Shown here piece after piece: positions 41,630 through 48,576 of a DNA stretch of 48,576 nucleotides. Numbering within the stretch: the stretch's first letter is position 1; every line of letters starts with the position of its first letter. The notes below the pieces were generated by a model. That model was not told the origin of the DNA, did not search any database, and was given only the letters and a program-made list of their open reading frames with translations. The stretch is from Reyranella sp. (GTDB lineage Bacteria; Pseudomonadota; Alphaproteobacteria; Reyranellales; Reyranellaceae): NCBI GenBank assembly GCA_022844015.1, contig JALHMO010000032.1, forward strand, positions 1 to 48,576, in the 5' to 3' direction. The position numbers were made by a program, and so were the translations under genes.

Positions 41630-42822
41630 GCGTCCGCCACGAGCCTCCGCAGCTCAGCCAGGCAGGATGCGCGATCGGCGGTGAAATCGCCGGCGATCCA
41701 CCACTGCTCGACCGCGTCGAGGAGGTCGCCGACCTTGCGCCCGGGCTTCATGCCGAGCTTCAGCACGTCGGCGCCAGTCACCGGCAGGTCGGGCGGCGTC
41801 CACGATCGGGCGAGCGCCAAGGCGGCGCGCCAGTCGCCCGGCGCATCGACGGCAAGCAGCACGCGATCGATGAAGAGGCTGGTGCCGAGCCGGTAGTTCT
41901 GCGCACGCAGGCTTCGCACATCGCCGTCGACCTGCACGGCGTTTTCCGGCGACAGCATCAGCTCGAGGCGCAACGTCTCCTGGGTCGACAACCGCAGGCG
42001 CCTGGCAGTGGCGGGGGTGGCGACGATCGCGGCCAGCCGACGCAGCGGGTCGGGCTGATCACCTTCGCGGCCGACCAGCGCCCGCAGGATCCGGGTGCCG
42101 AGACATTCCGGCAGCCAGTGGTCGAGCGCGCCCGCTTCGACCATCGCGTCGAGCGAATCCGCGGGCTCCGGCGCCGCGAGCAGGCGCAACAGCTCCTTGG
42201 CGACGCGCTCGGCCGACAGGGCGCCCAGCGTGGCGGCATTGCGCCGGCACGCCGCGAAGCCCTCGCCGTCGATCGGCGGGCGGCCGAACCAGGCGTTGAA
42301 GCGGAAGAAGCGCAGGACGCGCAGGCGATCCTCCTCGATGCGCCGGTCGGCATCGCCGATGAAGCGCACGCGGCCGGCGGCAAGATCGGCCCGGCCGTCG
42401 AACGGATCGAACAGTCTGCCGTCGGGCGACGCGTAGAGCGCGTTGAAGGTGAAGTCGCGCCGGCTGGCATCGACCAGCCAGTCGTCGGTGAAAGCAACGA
42501 CCGCGCGCCGGCCGTCGGTCTCGACGTCACGGCGCAAAGTGGTGAGCTCAAACGGCCGCCGCTCGATCACCGCGGTCACCGTGCCATGCTTGATGCCCGT
42601 CGGGACGACCTTGATCGCCGCCGCCTCGAGCGCCCGCATGACCGTCTCGGGTGGCTTGTCGACCGCGAGGTCGATGTCGCCGATCGCGCGGCCGAGCAAC
42701 GTGTCGCGCACGCAGCCGCCGACGAAGCGCGCGCCGACCCCGCCGTGCGCCAGCGCCGCGAGCAGCCGGCGCACGGCGGGCGCGTCCATCCAGGGGGCGT
42801 GGATTTTGTCGTGCGCCGTCAT
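41626..42822 (-). CDS. cca: CCA-adding tRNA nucleotidyltransferase
   Basis: Adds or repairs the 3' CCA end of tRNAs. 398 aa, class II family. Head motif FVGGCVRDTLLGRAIGDIDLAVDK (GGCVRD 35-40; metal-binding Asp49 and Asp51), ERRPFELTTLRRDVETDGR, SRRDFTFNALYASPDGRLFDPFDGRADLAAGRVRFIG and RIEEDRLRVLRFFRFNAWFG. No HD domain. It leads the chain with the membrane protein and autotransporter. Confidence 0.95.
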   Translation of the reverse strand: MTAHDKIHAPWMDAPAVRRLLAALAHGGVGARFVGGCVRDTLLGRAIGDIDLAVDKPPETVMRALEAAAIKVVPTGIKHGTVTAVIERRPFELTTLRRDVETDGRRAVVAFTDDWLVDASRRDFTFNALYASPDGRLFDPFDGRADLAAGRVRFIGDADRRIEEDRLRVLRFFRFNAWFGRPPIDGEGFAACRRNAATLGALSAERVAKELLRLLAAPEPADSLDAMVEAGALDHWLPECLGTRILRALVGREGDQPDPLRRLAAIVATPATARRLRLSTQETLRLELMLSPENAVQVDGDVRSLRAQNYRLGTSLFIDRVLLAVDAPGDWRAALALARSWTPPDLPVTGADVLKLGMKPGRKVGDLLDAVEQWWIAGDFTADRASCLAELRRLVADA

Positions 42823-42872
42823 CGCGCAAGACTTGCCTGCCCCGTCTTACGGGGGAGGTGGCCCGAAGGGCC

Positions 42873-42952
42873 GGAGGGGGAAGGACTCGATCGAGGTCTC
42901 TCTGATTCTGACGTCGGAATCAGATGGACCTCGACTGAGGCCTTCCCCCTCC
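42873..42952. repeat. 80-nt double hairpin upstream of cca
   Basis: Arms 42873-42898 and 42927-42952 (26 nt, 3 mismatches; left arm GGAGGGGGAAGGACTCGATC then GAGGTC) enclose a second stem TCTGATTC (42901-42908) with GAATCAGA (42917-42924). It belongs to repeat DNA filling the 405-nt gap 42823-43227, in which I see no gene. Confidence 0.75.
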
Positions 42953-42998
42953 GCCCCCATGCGAGGGCCCCTCCCATAGGCGTCAAAATACAGAGGGA

Positions 42999-43137
42999 CC
43001 TCACCCTGAGGAGCCGCCCGAAGGGCGGCATCTCGAAGGGTCGGCAACAGTGAGGGTGCTGCAACAGCGCTTTTCCAACGATCTCCTGTGTGGCCCATCC
43101 TTCGAGACGCGCCCCACGGGCGCTCCTCAGGATGAGG
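42999..43137. repeat. family B repeat pair, copy 3
   Basis: CCTCACCCTGAGGAGCCGCC to CTCGAAGGGTCGG, spacer, then CCCATCCTTCGAGACGCG to CCTCAGGATGAGG. Same architecture as the 18926 and 39274 copies. Confidence 0.75.
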
Positions 43138-43164
43138 TTTCCATCTATTTTAATGCCTATGGGG

Positions 43165-43193
43165 GCACCTCCCCCGTATGACGGGGGAGGTGC
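43165..43193. repeat. CACCTCCCCCG hairpin
   Basis: GCACCTCCCCCG and CGGGGGAGGTGC are perfect 12-bp arms with loop TATGA. Similar CCTCCCC-type stems occur at 42840-42860 and 32032-32072. It is 35 nt past the DUF6111-like stop and may terminate that transcript. Confidence 0.7.
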
Positions 43194-43227
43194 GCAAAGG
43201 TGAGAGGCACCCACGCGCGAACTACCC

Positions 43228-43461
43228 CTACGACGCGAACAGGCCGCCATAGCCCTGGTTCTGGGTGAAGAACATGACGATGAAGCCCGCGATCGTGCAG
43301 ACGAGGCCGGCGATGGCGAGCCAGGTAAGCGGCAGGTCCTGCCAGGACGGCAGGGTGCCGGCGAGCTTGCGCTCCTGCTTGATCTTGACCGCCCAGGCCC
43401 ACAGGAAGAAGGCGACGGCCGGCGCCAACGCCAGCAACAGCACCAGAAGGACGATGCGCAT
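43228..43461 (-). CDS. small membrane protein, DUF6111-like
   Basis: 77-residue protein with two hydrophobic helices: IVLLVLLLALAPAVAFFLWAWAV (3-25) and LPLTWLAIAGLVCTIAGFIVMFF (43-65), separated by a basic stretch (KIKQERKLAGTL). It resembles the DUF6111 proteins found near cca and Nudix genes in alphaproteobacteria; that assignment is from memory of the pattern. 33 nt downstream of the CoA pyrophosphatase gene. Confidence 0.75.
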   Translation of the reverse strand: MRIVLLVLLLALAPAVAFFLWAWAVKIKQERKLAGTLPSWQDLPLTWLAIAGLVCTIAGFIVMFFTQNQGYGGLFAS

Positions 43462-43494
43462 GGCGCGACTCCGAGGCCTTCCGGCCGGACTGGG

Positions 43495-44121
43495 TCAATC
43501 GGCAGCGGACAGCACGTACTGCAGGTTCTTCAGCATACCGGCAGTGGCGCCCCAAATGTAGCGTTCCCCATAAGGCATGGCGTAGTAGCGCCGCTCGCGG
43601 CCCTGCCAGACGCGACTGTCGATGCGATGGTTGCTCTCGTCGAGGAAGAATGCCAGCGGCACCTCGAACACATCGGCCACCTCGCGCGGGTCGGCGCGGG
43701 TGGTGAAGCCCGGCGTCACCAGCCCGACCACCGGCGTGATCTCGTAGCCGGTGCCGGTGCGATAGTGATCGACCTGGCCGATGACCTCGACAAACTGCCG
43801 CGTCAGGCCCACTTCCTCCTCGGCCTCGCGCAGGGCGGTATCGACGGAATCGGCGTCACTGGCCTGCGGGCGACCGCCGGGAAAGGCGATCTGGCCGGCG
43901 TGACTCGGCATGTCGTCGGTGCGCTGGGTCAGGAGCACGGTCAGCCCGGCTTCCCGGCGAATGATCGGCACCAGCACCGCTGCCGGCCGGAAGGCAGTCG
44001 GTGTCGGCACCACGCCGTTCAGCGAGAAGTCGCTGCCGAGCGGTGGCCTGTTCACTGGCAAGCCGGATGCCAAACGCCGACTGCGTTCGCGTACCCGCTG
44101 CACGATTTCGTCAACTGTCAT
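43495..44121 (-). CDS. NUDIX hydrolase, CoA pyrophosphatase type
   Basis: 208-residue NudL/PCD1-like protein expected to cut CoA or its derivatives to 4'-phosphopantetheine and 3',5'-ADP. AAVLVPIIRREAGLTVLLTQRTDDMPSHAGQIAFPGGR is the UPF0035 (CoA-pyrophosphatase) signature region, followed by the Nudix helix TALREAEEEVGL. GYEITPVVGLV and YIWGATAGMLKNL follow. Divergent from the MoxR gene across 69 nt. Confidence 0.92.
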   Translation of the reverse strand: MTVDEIVQRVRERSRRLASGLPVNRPPLGSDFSLNGVVPTPTAFRPAAVLVPIIRREAGLTVLLTQRTDDMPSHAGQIAFPGGRPQASDADSVDTALREAEEEVGLTRQFVEVIGQVDHYRTGTGYEITPVVGLVTPGFTTRADPREVADVFEVPLAFFLDESNHRIDSRVWQGRERRYYAMPYGERYIWGATAGMLKNLQYVLSAAD

Positions 44122-44190
44122 GCCCTTGTTCCGGCCTCAATTCTGGGCTTCCCTGACATCCAATCCCCCTTCGATCACAGGAGTGCCCAA

Positions 44191-45204
44191 GTGGCTCCCG
44201 ATACATCCACCGCGACCGACGCCGACGCCCTTGCCGCCCTGGCCGACATCGAACGCCTGGGCGGCCAGCTGCGCGCCGCCCGAGCCGCCATCGGCAAGGT
44301 CATTTATGGCCAGCAGGATGTCATCGATCAAACCCTGGTGTCACTCCTGTCGGGCGGCCACCTGTTGCTGATCGGCGTGCCTGGCCTCGCCAAGACCAAG
44401 CTGGTCGAGACTCTGGGCATCGTGCTGGGCATGGACGCCAAGCGCATCCAGTTCACCCCCGACCTGATGCCGGCCGACATCCTGGGCTCCGAGGTGCTGG
44501 AAGAGAGCGACGGCGGCCGCCGCTCCTTCCGCTTCATCCAGGGCCCCGTGTTCGCCCAGCTGCTGATGGCCGACGAGATCAACCGCGCCAGCCCGCGCAC
44601 CCAGTCGGCGCTGCTGCAGAGCATGCAGGAGAAGCACGTCACCGTTGCAGGAAAGCGCTACGACCTGCCGGAGCCGTTCCATGTGCTTGCCACCCAGAAC
44701 CCGCTCGAGCAGGAAGGCACCTATCCGCTGCCGGAGGCCCAGCTGGACCGCTTCTTGCTGCAGGTCGACGTGGGCTATCCCGACGAGGCAGCGGAACGTC
44801 AGATCATGATCGGCACGACCGGCGCCAGCGCGCCGACCACCGCGCAGGCGCTGACGCCCACCGACCTGATGGCGGCGCAGACGCTGGTGCGCCGCCTGCC
44901 GATCGGCGAGAGCGTGGTCGACGCCATCCTGAAGCTGGTGCGCGCCGGCCGTCCCGAGTCGAGCGACCTCGATGTCGTGCGCCAGCGCGTCGCCTGGGGC
45001 CCCGGGCCGCGCGCCAGCCAGGCCTTCATGCTGGCCTGCCGCGCCCGCGCCATCATCCAGGGCCGCCTCGCGCCGTCGGTCGACGACGTCGTGGCGCTGG
45101 CCGGCCCTATCCTGCGGCATCGCATGGCGGTGAACTTCTCGGCGCGCGCCGAGGGAGTCACGGTCGAGGCGGTGATCAGCCAGATGTGCGCGCGCCTGGG
45201 TTAA
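44191..45204 (+). CDS. MoxR family AAA+ ATPase
   Basis: 337-residue chaperone-like ATPase. GTG 44191 with AGGAG 7 nt upstream is the start; the frame upstream is antisense to the Nudix gene. Walker A GVPGLAKT at 62-69, Walker B LLMADEINRASPRTQSALLQSMQEK, sensor 1 VLATQNPLEQEGTYPLPEAQLDRF. MoxR proteins help mature partner complexes with von Willebrand-type domains; here the DUF58 and BatA/DUF4159-like genes follow directly. Confidence 0.95.
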   Translation: MAPDTSTATDADALAALADIERLGGQLRAARAAIGKVIYGQQDVIDQTLVSLLSGGHLLLIGVPGLAKTKLVETLGIVLGMDAKRIQFTPDLMPADILGSEVLEESDGGRRSFRFIQGPVFAQLLMADEINRASPRTQSALLQSMQEKHVTVAGKRYDLPEPFHVLATQNPLEQEGTYPLPEAQLDRFLLQVDVGYPDEAAERQIMIGTTGASAPTTAQALTPTDLMAAQTLVRRLPIGESVVDAILKLVRAGRPESSDLDVVRQRVAWGPGPRASQAFMLACRARAIIQGRLAPSVDDVVALAGPILRHRMAVNFSARAEGVTVEAVISQMCARLG

Positions 45205-46101
45205 ATGGCTTCTGCGTCAACCCTCAATCGTTCGCTCGAGCTCGCCGGAACGCTGCCTGCCCTGATGGTGGCGGCCGATCGCGTCGCCGCGACCGTGATC
45301 CAGGGCGTGCACGGCCGGCGACGGGTCGGCCAGGGCGACGCATTCTGGCAGTACCGGCCCTATCGCGACGGCGACGCCGCAAGCCAGATCGATTGGCGCC
45401 AGAGCGCGCGCAGCCGGCACCTGTTCGTGCGCGAGACCGAATGGGAGGCAGCGGCCAGTGTCTGGCTGTGGCGCGACGCCTCGCCCTCCATGCAATACGC
45501 CTCGCTGCGCAACACGGACACCAAGGCGGTGCGCGCCGAGCTGATCACGCTCGCGCTGGCCAGCCTGCTGAGCGACGCCGGCGAGCGGGTTGCCGTGCTC
45601 GGCTCCGGCATGCGGCCGATCTCGGGGCGCATCGCCGTGCGGCGCATCGCCGAGACCCTGTTCGACGAGACCCGCGACACCAGCCGCCCGCCGCCCAGCC
45701 TGCCGCCGATGGTGCCCTTGCCGGCGCACGGCAGCGTGGTGCTGGTGTCCGACTGGCTCGATCCGCTGGACAGGATCGAGGATGTGGTACGCCACTACGC
45801 CAGCGGTGGCGTGCGCGGCCACATCGTGCAGGTGCTCGATCCGGCGGAAGAGGACCTGCCGTTCGACGGCCACGTCAAGTTCGAGGGGCTCGAAGCCGAG
45901 GGCCAGCACACGATCCGCCGCGTCGAGACGGTGCGCACCGCCTACGGCGCGCGGCTGGCCGCCCAGCGCGAAGGCCTGCAGCGCCTCGCCCGGCCGTCGA
46001 GCTGGACCGTCCATCTTCATCGCACCGACAGGCCGGCGCAGACGGTGCTGCTCTCGCTCTACATGGCCATGGCCGACCTGCGTCGGCTGACGGCGGCGTG
46101 A
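45205..46101 (+). CDS. DUF58 domain-containing protein
   Basis: 298-residue protein; the ATG directly abuts the MoxR stop. DUF58 block: HGRRRVGQGDAFWQYRPYRDGDAASQIDWRQSARSRHLFVRETEWEAAASVWLWRDASPSM, with a vWA-like DASPS metal site. DUF58 proteins are standard partners of MoxR ATPases and are thought to be adaptor or substrate subunits. Next gene in the cluster is separated by a 466-nt repeat array. Confidence 0.94.
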   Translation: MASASTLNRSLELAGTLPALMVAADRVAATVIQGVHGRRRVGQGDAFWQYRPYRDGDAASQIDWRQSARSRHLFVRETEWEAAASVWLWRDASPSMQYASLRNTDTKAVRAELITLALASLLSDAGERVAVLGSGMRPISGRIAVRRIAETLFDETRDTSRPPPSLPPMVPLPAHGSVVLVSDWLDPLDRIEDVVRHYASGGVRGHIVQVLDPAEEDLPFDGHVKFEGLEAEGQHTIRRVETVRTAYGARLAAQREGLQRLARPSSWTVHLHRTDRPAQTVLLSLYMAMADLRRLTAA

Positions 46102-46132
46102 TGGCGATGGCGTATTCGATCCTTGGCGTTGC

Positions 46133-46176
46133 CATCCTTCGAGACGCCGCGCTGTGCGCGGCTCCTCAGGATGAGG
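46133..46176. repeat. family B half-element at the left edge of the tandem array
   Basis: CCATCCTTCGAGACGCCGCG to GGCTCCTCAGGATGAGG. With the next CCTCACCCTGAGGAGG (46197 onward) it recreates the inverted pair, and its right end is part of the 147-bp tandem unit. Confidence 0.7.
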
Positions 46177-46597
46177 CCGTACGATCAACCAATAACCTCA
46201 CCCTGAGGAGGGCGCGGAGCGCCCGTCTCGAATCGGGCGAAGTAACCTTCGCCCTTTGTTTGGTGCCAACGGGCACCACGCTGAGTCCCGGCGCCTTCGC
46301 CTTCGCGGCTCCTCAGGATGAGGCCGTACGATCAACCAACAACCTCGCCCCGAGGAGGGCGCGGAGCACCCGTCTCGAATCGGGCGAAGTAACCTTCGCC
46401 CTTTGTTTGGTGCCAACGGGCACCACGCTGAGTCCCGGCGCCTTCGCCTTCGCGGCTCCTCAGGATGAGGCCGTACGGTCAACCAATAACCTCACCCTGA
46501 GGAGGGCGCGGAGCGCCCGTCTCGAATCGGGCGAAGTAACCTTCGCCCTTTGGTGCCAACGGGCACCATGCTGAGTCTCGGCGCCTTCGCCTTTGCC
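46161..46597. repeat. three tandem copies of a 147-bp unit containing a copy of the downstream gene start
   Basis: Units begin at 46161, 46308 and 46455 (each with GCTCCTCAGGATGAGGCCGT). Units 1 and 2 are 147 nt and differ at a few positions; unit 3 lacks 4 nt (CTTTGTTTGGTGCC becomes CTTTGGTGCC). Each holds a family B half, a GGGCGAAG/CTTCGCCC hairpin, a GGTGCC/GGCACC hairpin, and a sequence equal to the first 12 codons of the DUF4159 gene. In units 1 and 2 the start ATG is ACG (46278, 46425); in unit 3 it is the real ATG 46568. This array is all that occupies the 46102-46567 gap. Confidence 0.85.
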
Positions 46598-48576
46598 GCG
46601 CCGGGAATGCTGGCCCTGCTGCTGGCGTTGCCAGTGATCTACTGGCTGCTGCGGCTGATCCCGCCGCTGCCCAAGCTCGTGCGCTTCCCGGCGATCCGGC
46701 TGCTGATCGGGCTGGAGCCGTCCGAGCAGACGCCGATGAAGATGCCGTGGTGGCTGCTGCTGCTGCGCCTCCTGCTGGCGACGGCGCTGATCCTGGCGGT
46801 GGCGCGACCCGTCCTCAACCCGCAGGCCGACCTGCCCGGCAGCGGCCCGCTGCTGCTGGTGATCGACGACGGCTGGTCGTCGGCGCCCGGCTGGACGACC
46901 CGTCTTACCCATGCCGAGCGGCTGATCCAGCGCGCCGAGCGGGCCAATCGCCCGGTGGTCCTCACCGGCACCGCGCCGGTCGCCATCGACGCGCCGGCCC
47001 TGCGCCGTGGCGCCCTGCGCGCCGACGAGGCGCGCACCGTGCTGCGCGCCTTCCGGCCGAAGCCGTGGCCGACCGATCGCGCCGCCGCCGCCGCGGCGAT
47101 CGACCAGATGCAGGTCGATCGCGGCGCTTACGCCGTCTGGCTGAGCGACGGTCTGGAGGACGAAGGGGCGGCAGCGCTCACCGAACGGCTGCGCCGCTTC
47201 GGCGGCCTCCAGGTGGTGCTGCCCGACCAGGCGACGACGCCGCTGCTGCTGTTGCCGCCCGCCGCTGGCGGGCGCGATCTCAAGGTGCAGGCGCTGCGTC
47301 CCGTGGCCGACGGCCCGCGCAAGGTCGCCATCCAGGCGGCCGACGACCAGGGCCGCGTGGTCGCGCGCATCGATCTCGACTTCGCCGCCACGGCGACGAG
47401 GGGCGAAGGCACGCTGCCGGCGCCGGCCGAGCTGCGCAATCGCATGGCGCGGCTCGACATCGAGACCCAGGGCGGCGCCGGCAGCACGGTGCTGCTCGAC
47501 GAGCGCTCGCGCCGCCGCCCGGTGGCCGTGCTCGGCGAGCGGCCGACCGCGACCGGCCAGCCGCTCCTGCAGGAGGTCTACTTCCTCGAGCGCGCGCTCG
47601 ATCCCTATGTCAGCCTGACCATCGGCGATCGCGAGACCGTGCTGACGCGCAACACCGCGGTGCTGCTGGTTCCCGACGGCGCCGTGCCCTCGGCCAACGA
47701 TCGCGAGGAGATCGCCAAATGGATCGAGCGCGGCGGCATCGCCGTGCGCTTCGCCGGTCCCAACATCGCCGCCGGCAACGACCCGCTGGTGCCAACGCGA
47801 CTGCGCCTGGGCGACCGCGCCCTGGGCGGCGTCATGAGCTGGGGCCAGCCCAGCGCGCTCGCCGAGTTCCCGGCCAACAGCCCCTTCCTCGGCATCCCGA
47901 TTCCCAAGGACGTGCGCATCTCCCAGCAGGTGCTGGCCGAGCCGACGCCCGATCTCGCCGACAAGACGTGGGCGCGGTTGGCCGACGGCACGCCGCTGGT
48001 CACTGCCGAGAAGCGCGGACAAGGTTACCTCGTGCTGATTCACACCACGGCCAACACCGGCTGGAGCAACCTCGCCCTTTCGGGCCTGTTCGTGAACATG
48101 CTGCAACGCCTGGTCACCCTGTCGCGCGGCGTCGCCGGCGACGGCGTCAACAAGGCGCTGAAGCCGTGGCGCACCCTCGACGGCTTCGGCCGCCTCGGCG
48201 CGCCGCCGGCCGGCGCCCAGATCCTGCCGGCCGACGCCGTCGAGACGTTCAAGCCGAGGCCGACGACCCCGCCCGGCCTCTACGGCGACGAGAATGCCCA
48301 GGTCGCCTTCAACATCGGCGGCCATGTCGGCGAGCCCAAGCCGCTGGTGCTGCCCGGCGGCGTCAGCACCGACCGGCTGTCCGAGGGCGGCGAGACCGAC
48401 CTGTCGCGCTGGTTCCTGCTGACGGCGTTGCTGCTGCTGCTGGCCGACATCTTCATCGCCCTGTGGCTGCGCGGCCTGCTGGGGCGCGCCGTGCGAATCG
48501 GCCGCGCCGCACCGGCGGCCGTGGCCGTGCTGGCGGTCGTCGCGATCATGGCGCCTGCGCCACCGTCCGAGGCCCA
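46568..48576 (+). CDS. BatA-type/DUF4159 membrane protein (partial, runs off window)
   Basis: At least 669 residues, open at the right edge. N-terminal BatA-like domain MLSLGAFAFAAPGMLALLLALPVIYWLLRLIPPLPKLVRFPAIRLL with a second helix PWWLLLLRLLLATALILAVARPVL, then a vWA-like region (PLLLVIDDGWSSAPGW, YAVWLSDGLEDEG), a glutamine-amidotransferase-like segment (TAVLLVPDGAVPSANDREEIAKWIERGGIAVRF), and a third helix (FLLTALLLLLADIFIALWL). The DUF4159 domain expected in this family would lie beyond the window. Third member of a MoxR-DUF58 cluster. ATG 46568 fits the family N-terminus but has no clear Shine-Dalgarno and is preceded by a GGTGCC/GGCACC stem. Confidence 0.88.
   Translation, partial: MLSLGAFAFAAPGMLALLLALPVIYWLLRLIPPLPKLVRFPAIRLLIGLEPSEQTPMKMPWWLLLLRLLLATALILAVARPVLNPQADLPGSGPLLLVIDDGWSSAPGWTTRLTHAERLIQRAERANRPVVLTGTAPVAIDAPALRRGALRADEARTVLRAFRPKPWPTDRAAAAAAIDQMQVDRGAYAVWLSDGLEDEGAAALTERLRRFGGLQVVLPDQATTPLLLLPPAAGGRDLKVQALRPVADGPRKVAIQAADDQGRVVARIDLDFAATATRGEGTLPAPAELRNRMARLDIETQGGAGSTVLLDERSRRRPVAVLGERPTATGQPLLQEVYFLERALDPYVSLTIGDRETVLTRNTAVLLVPDGAVPSANDREEIAKWIERGGIAVRFAGPNIAAGNDPLVPTRLRLGDRALGGVMSWGQPSALAEFPANSPFLGIPIPKDVRISQQVLAEPTPDLADKTWARLADGTPLVTAEKRGQGYLVLIHTTANTGWSNLALSGLFVNMLQRLVTLSRGVAGDGVNKALKPWRTLDGFGRLGAPPAGAQILPADAVETFKPRPTTPPGLYGDENAQVAFNIGGHVGEPKPLVLPGGVSTDRLSEGGETDLSRWFLLTALLLLLADIFIALWLRGLLGRAVRIGRAAPAAVAVLAVVAIMAPAPPSEA

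Noticed and set aside
46198-46482. 94-codon minus-strand frame with two near-identical 49-residue repeats
   Set aside because: The protein repeat is a by-product of the 147-bp DNA tandem repeat; composition (Arg/Pro-rich) and lack of a ribosome-binding site argue against a gene.

Overview
The window is about 66% GC, gene-dense, and looks like the chromosome of a free-living alphaproteobacterium. The evidence is a petABC bc1 operon with a Tat-type Rieske protein, aerobic hemF, a MoxR/DUF58/DUF4159 cluster, a CynABD-CynS type cyanate locus, frequent ATGA/GTGA gene overlaps, and many ABC transporters for organic and nitrogenous solutes. A Reyranella- or Rhodospirillales-like origin is my guess from overall gene style; no rRNA or tRNA lies in the window to confirm it.

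Layout, left to right. 1-2.6 kb (minus): a GntR/FCD regulator followed by an amino-acid ABC uptake operon (binding protein and two permeases, the last cut by the window edge), with a 20-bp perfect operator-like palindrome just upstream of the regulator. 2.6-3.0 kb: remnant of a HipA-type toxin gene. 3.0-6.6 kb (minus): binding protein, permease, ATPase and cyanase (cynS), preceded by a textbook sigma-54 promoter, so probably nitrogen-controlled cyanate/nitrate-type uptake and breakdown. 6.9-11.3 kb (plus): a YbjN-like protein, then lgt, a MidA-type methyltransferase, pgeF and a lipoprotein. 11.5-18.5 kb (plus): a peptide-type ABC system with two paralogous binding proteins, two permeases and one fused double ATPase, with strong hairpins between genes. 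18.6-22.4 kb: dodecin, AidB-like acyl-CoA dehydrogenase and an M81 metallopeptidase. 22.8-26.3 kb: prs, rplY, pth, ychF. 26.4-31.7 kb: HSL-type hydrolase, PhoX-type phosphatase with a PHO-box-like array, a truncated esterase-like phytase gene, a PaiB-like FMN-binding protein and a dienelactone hydrolase. 32.1-34.2 kb: an overlapping CoA-transferase/CoA-lyase pair. 35.1-37.7 kb (minus): cytochrome bc1. 37.9-39.2 kb: trmL and hemF. 39.4-42.8 kb (minus): cca, a membrane protein and an autotransporter in an overlapping chain. 43.2-44.1 kb (minus): DUF6111-like protein and CoA pyrophosphatase. 44.2 kb to the end (plus): MoxR ATPase, DUF58 protein, and a BatA/DUF4159-type membrane protein that runs off the window.

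The least ordinary part is the intergenic DNA. Several families of palindromic repeats fill almost every gap from 16.7 kb on. They include REP-like inverted pairs with other palindromes nested inside, CCTCAxCCTGAGG elements, GATCGGGGCGG hairpins, runs of adjacent hairpins, and a 35-bp perfect stem. Upstream of the DUF4159 gene a 147-bp unit is tandemly repeated, and each upstream unit carries a decayed copy of that gene's own first 12 codons. No transposase, phage, CRISPR array or defence system is visible.
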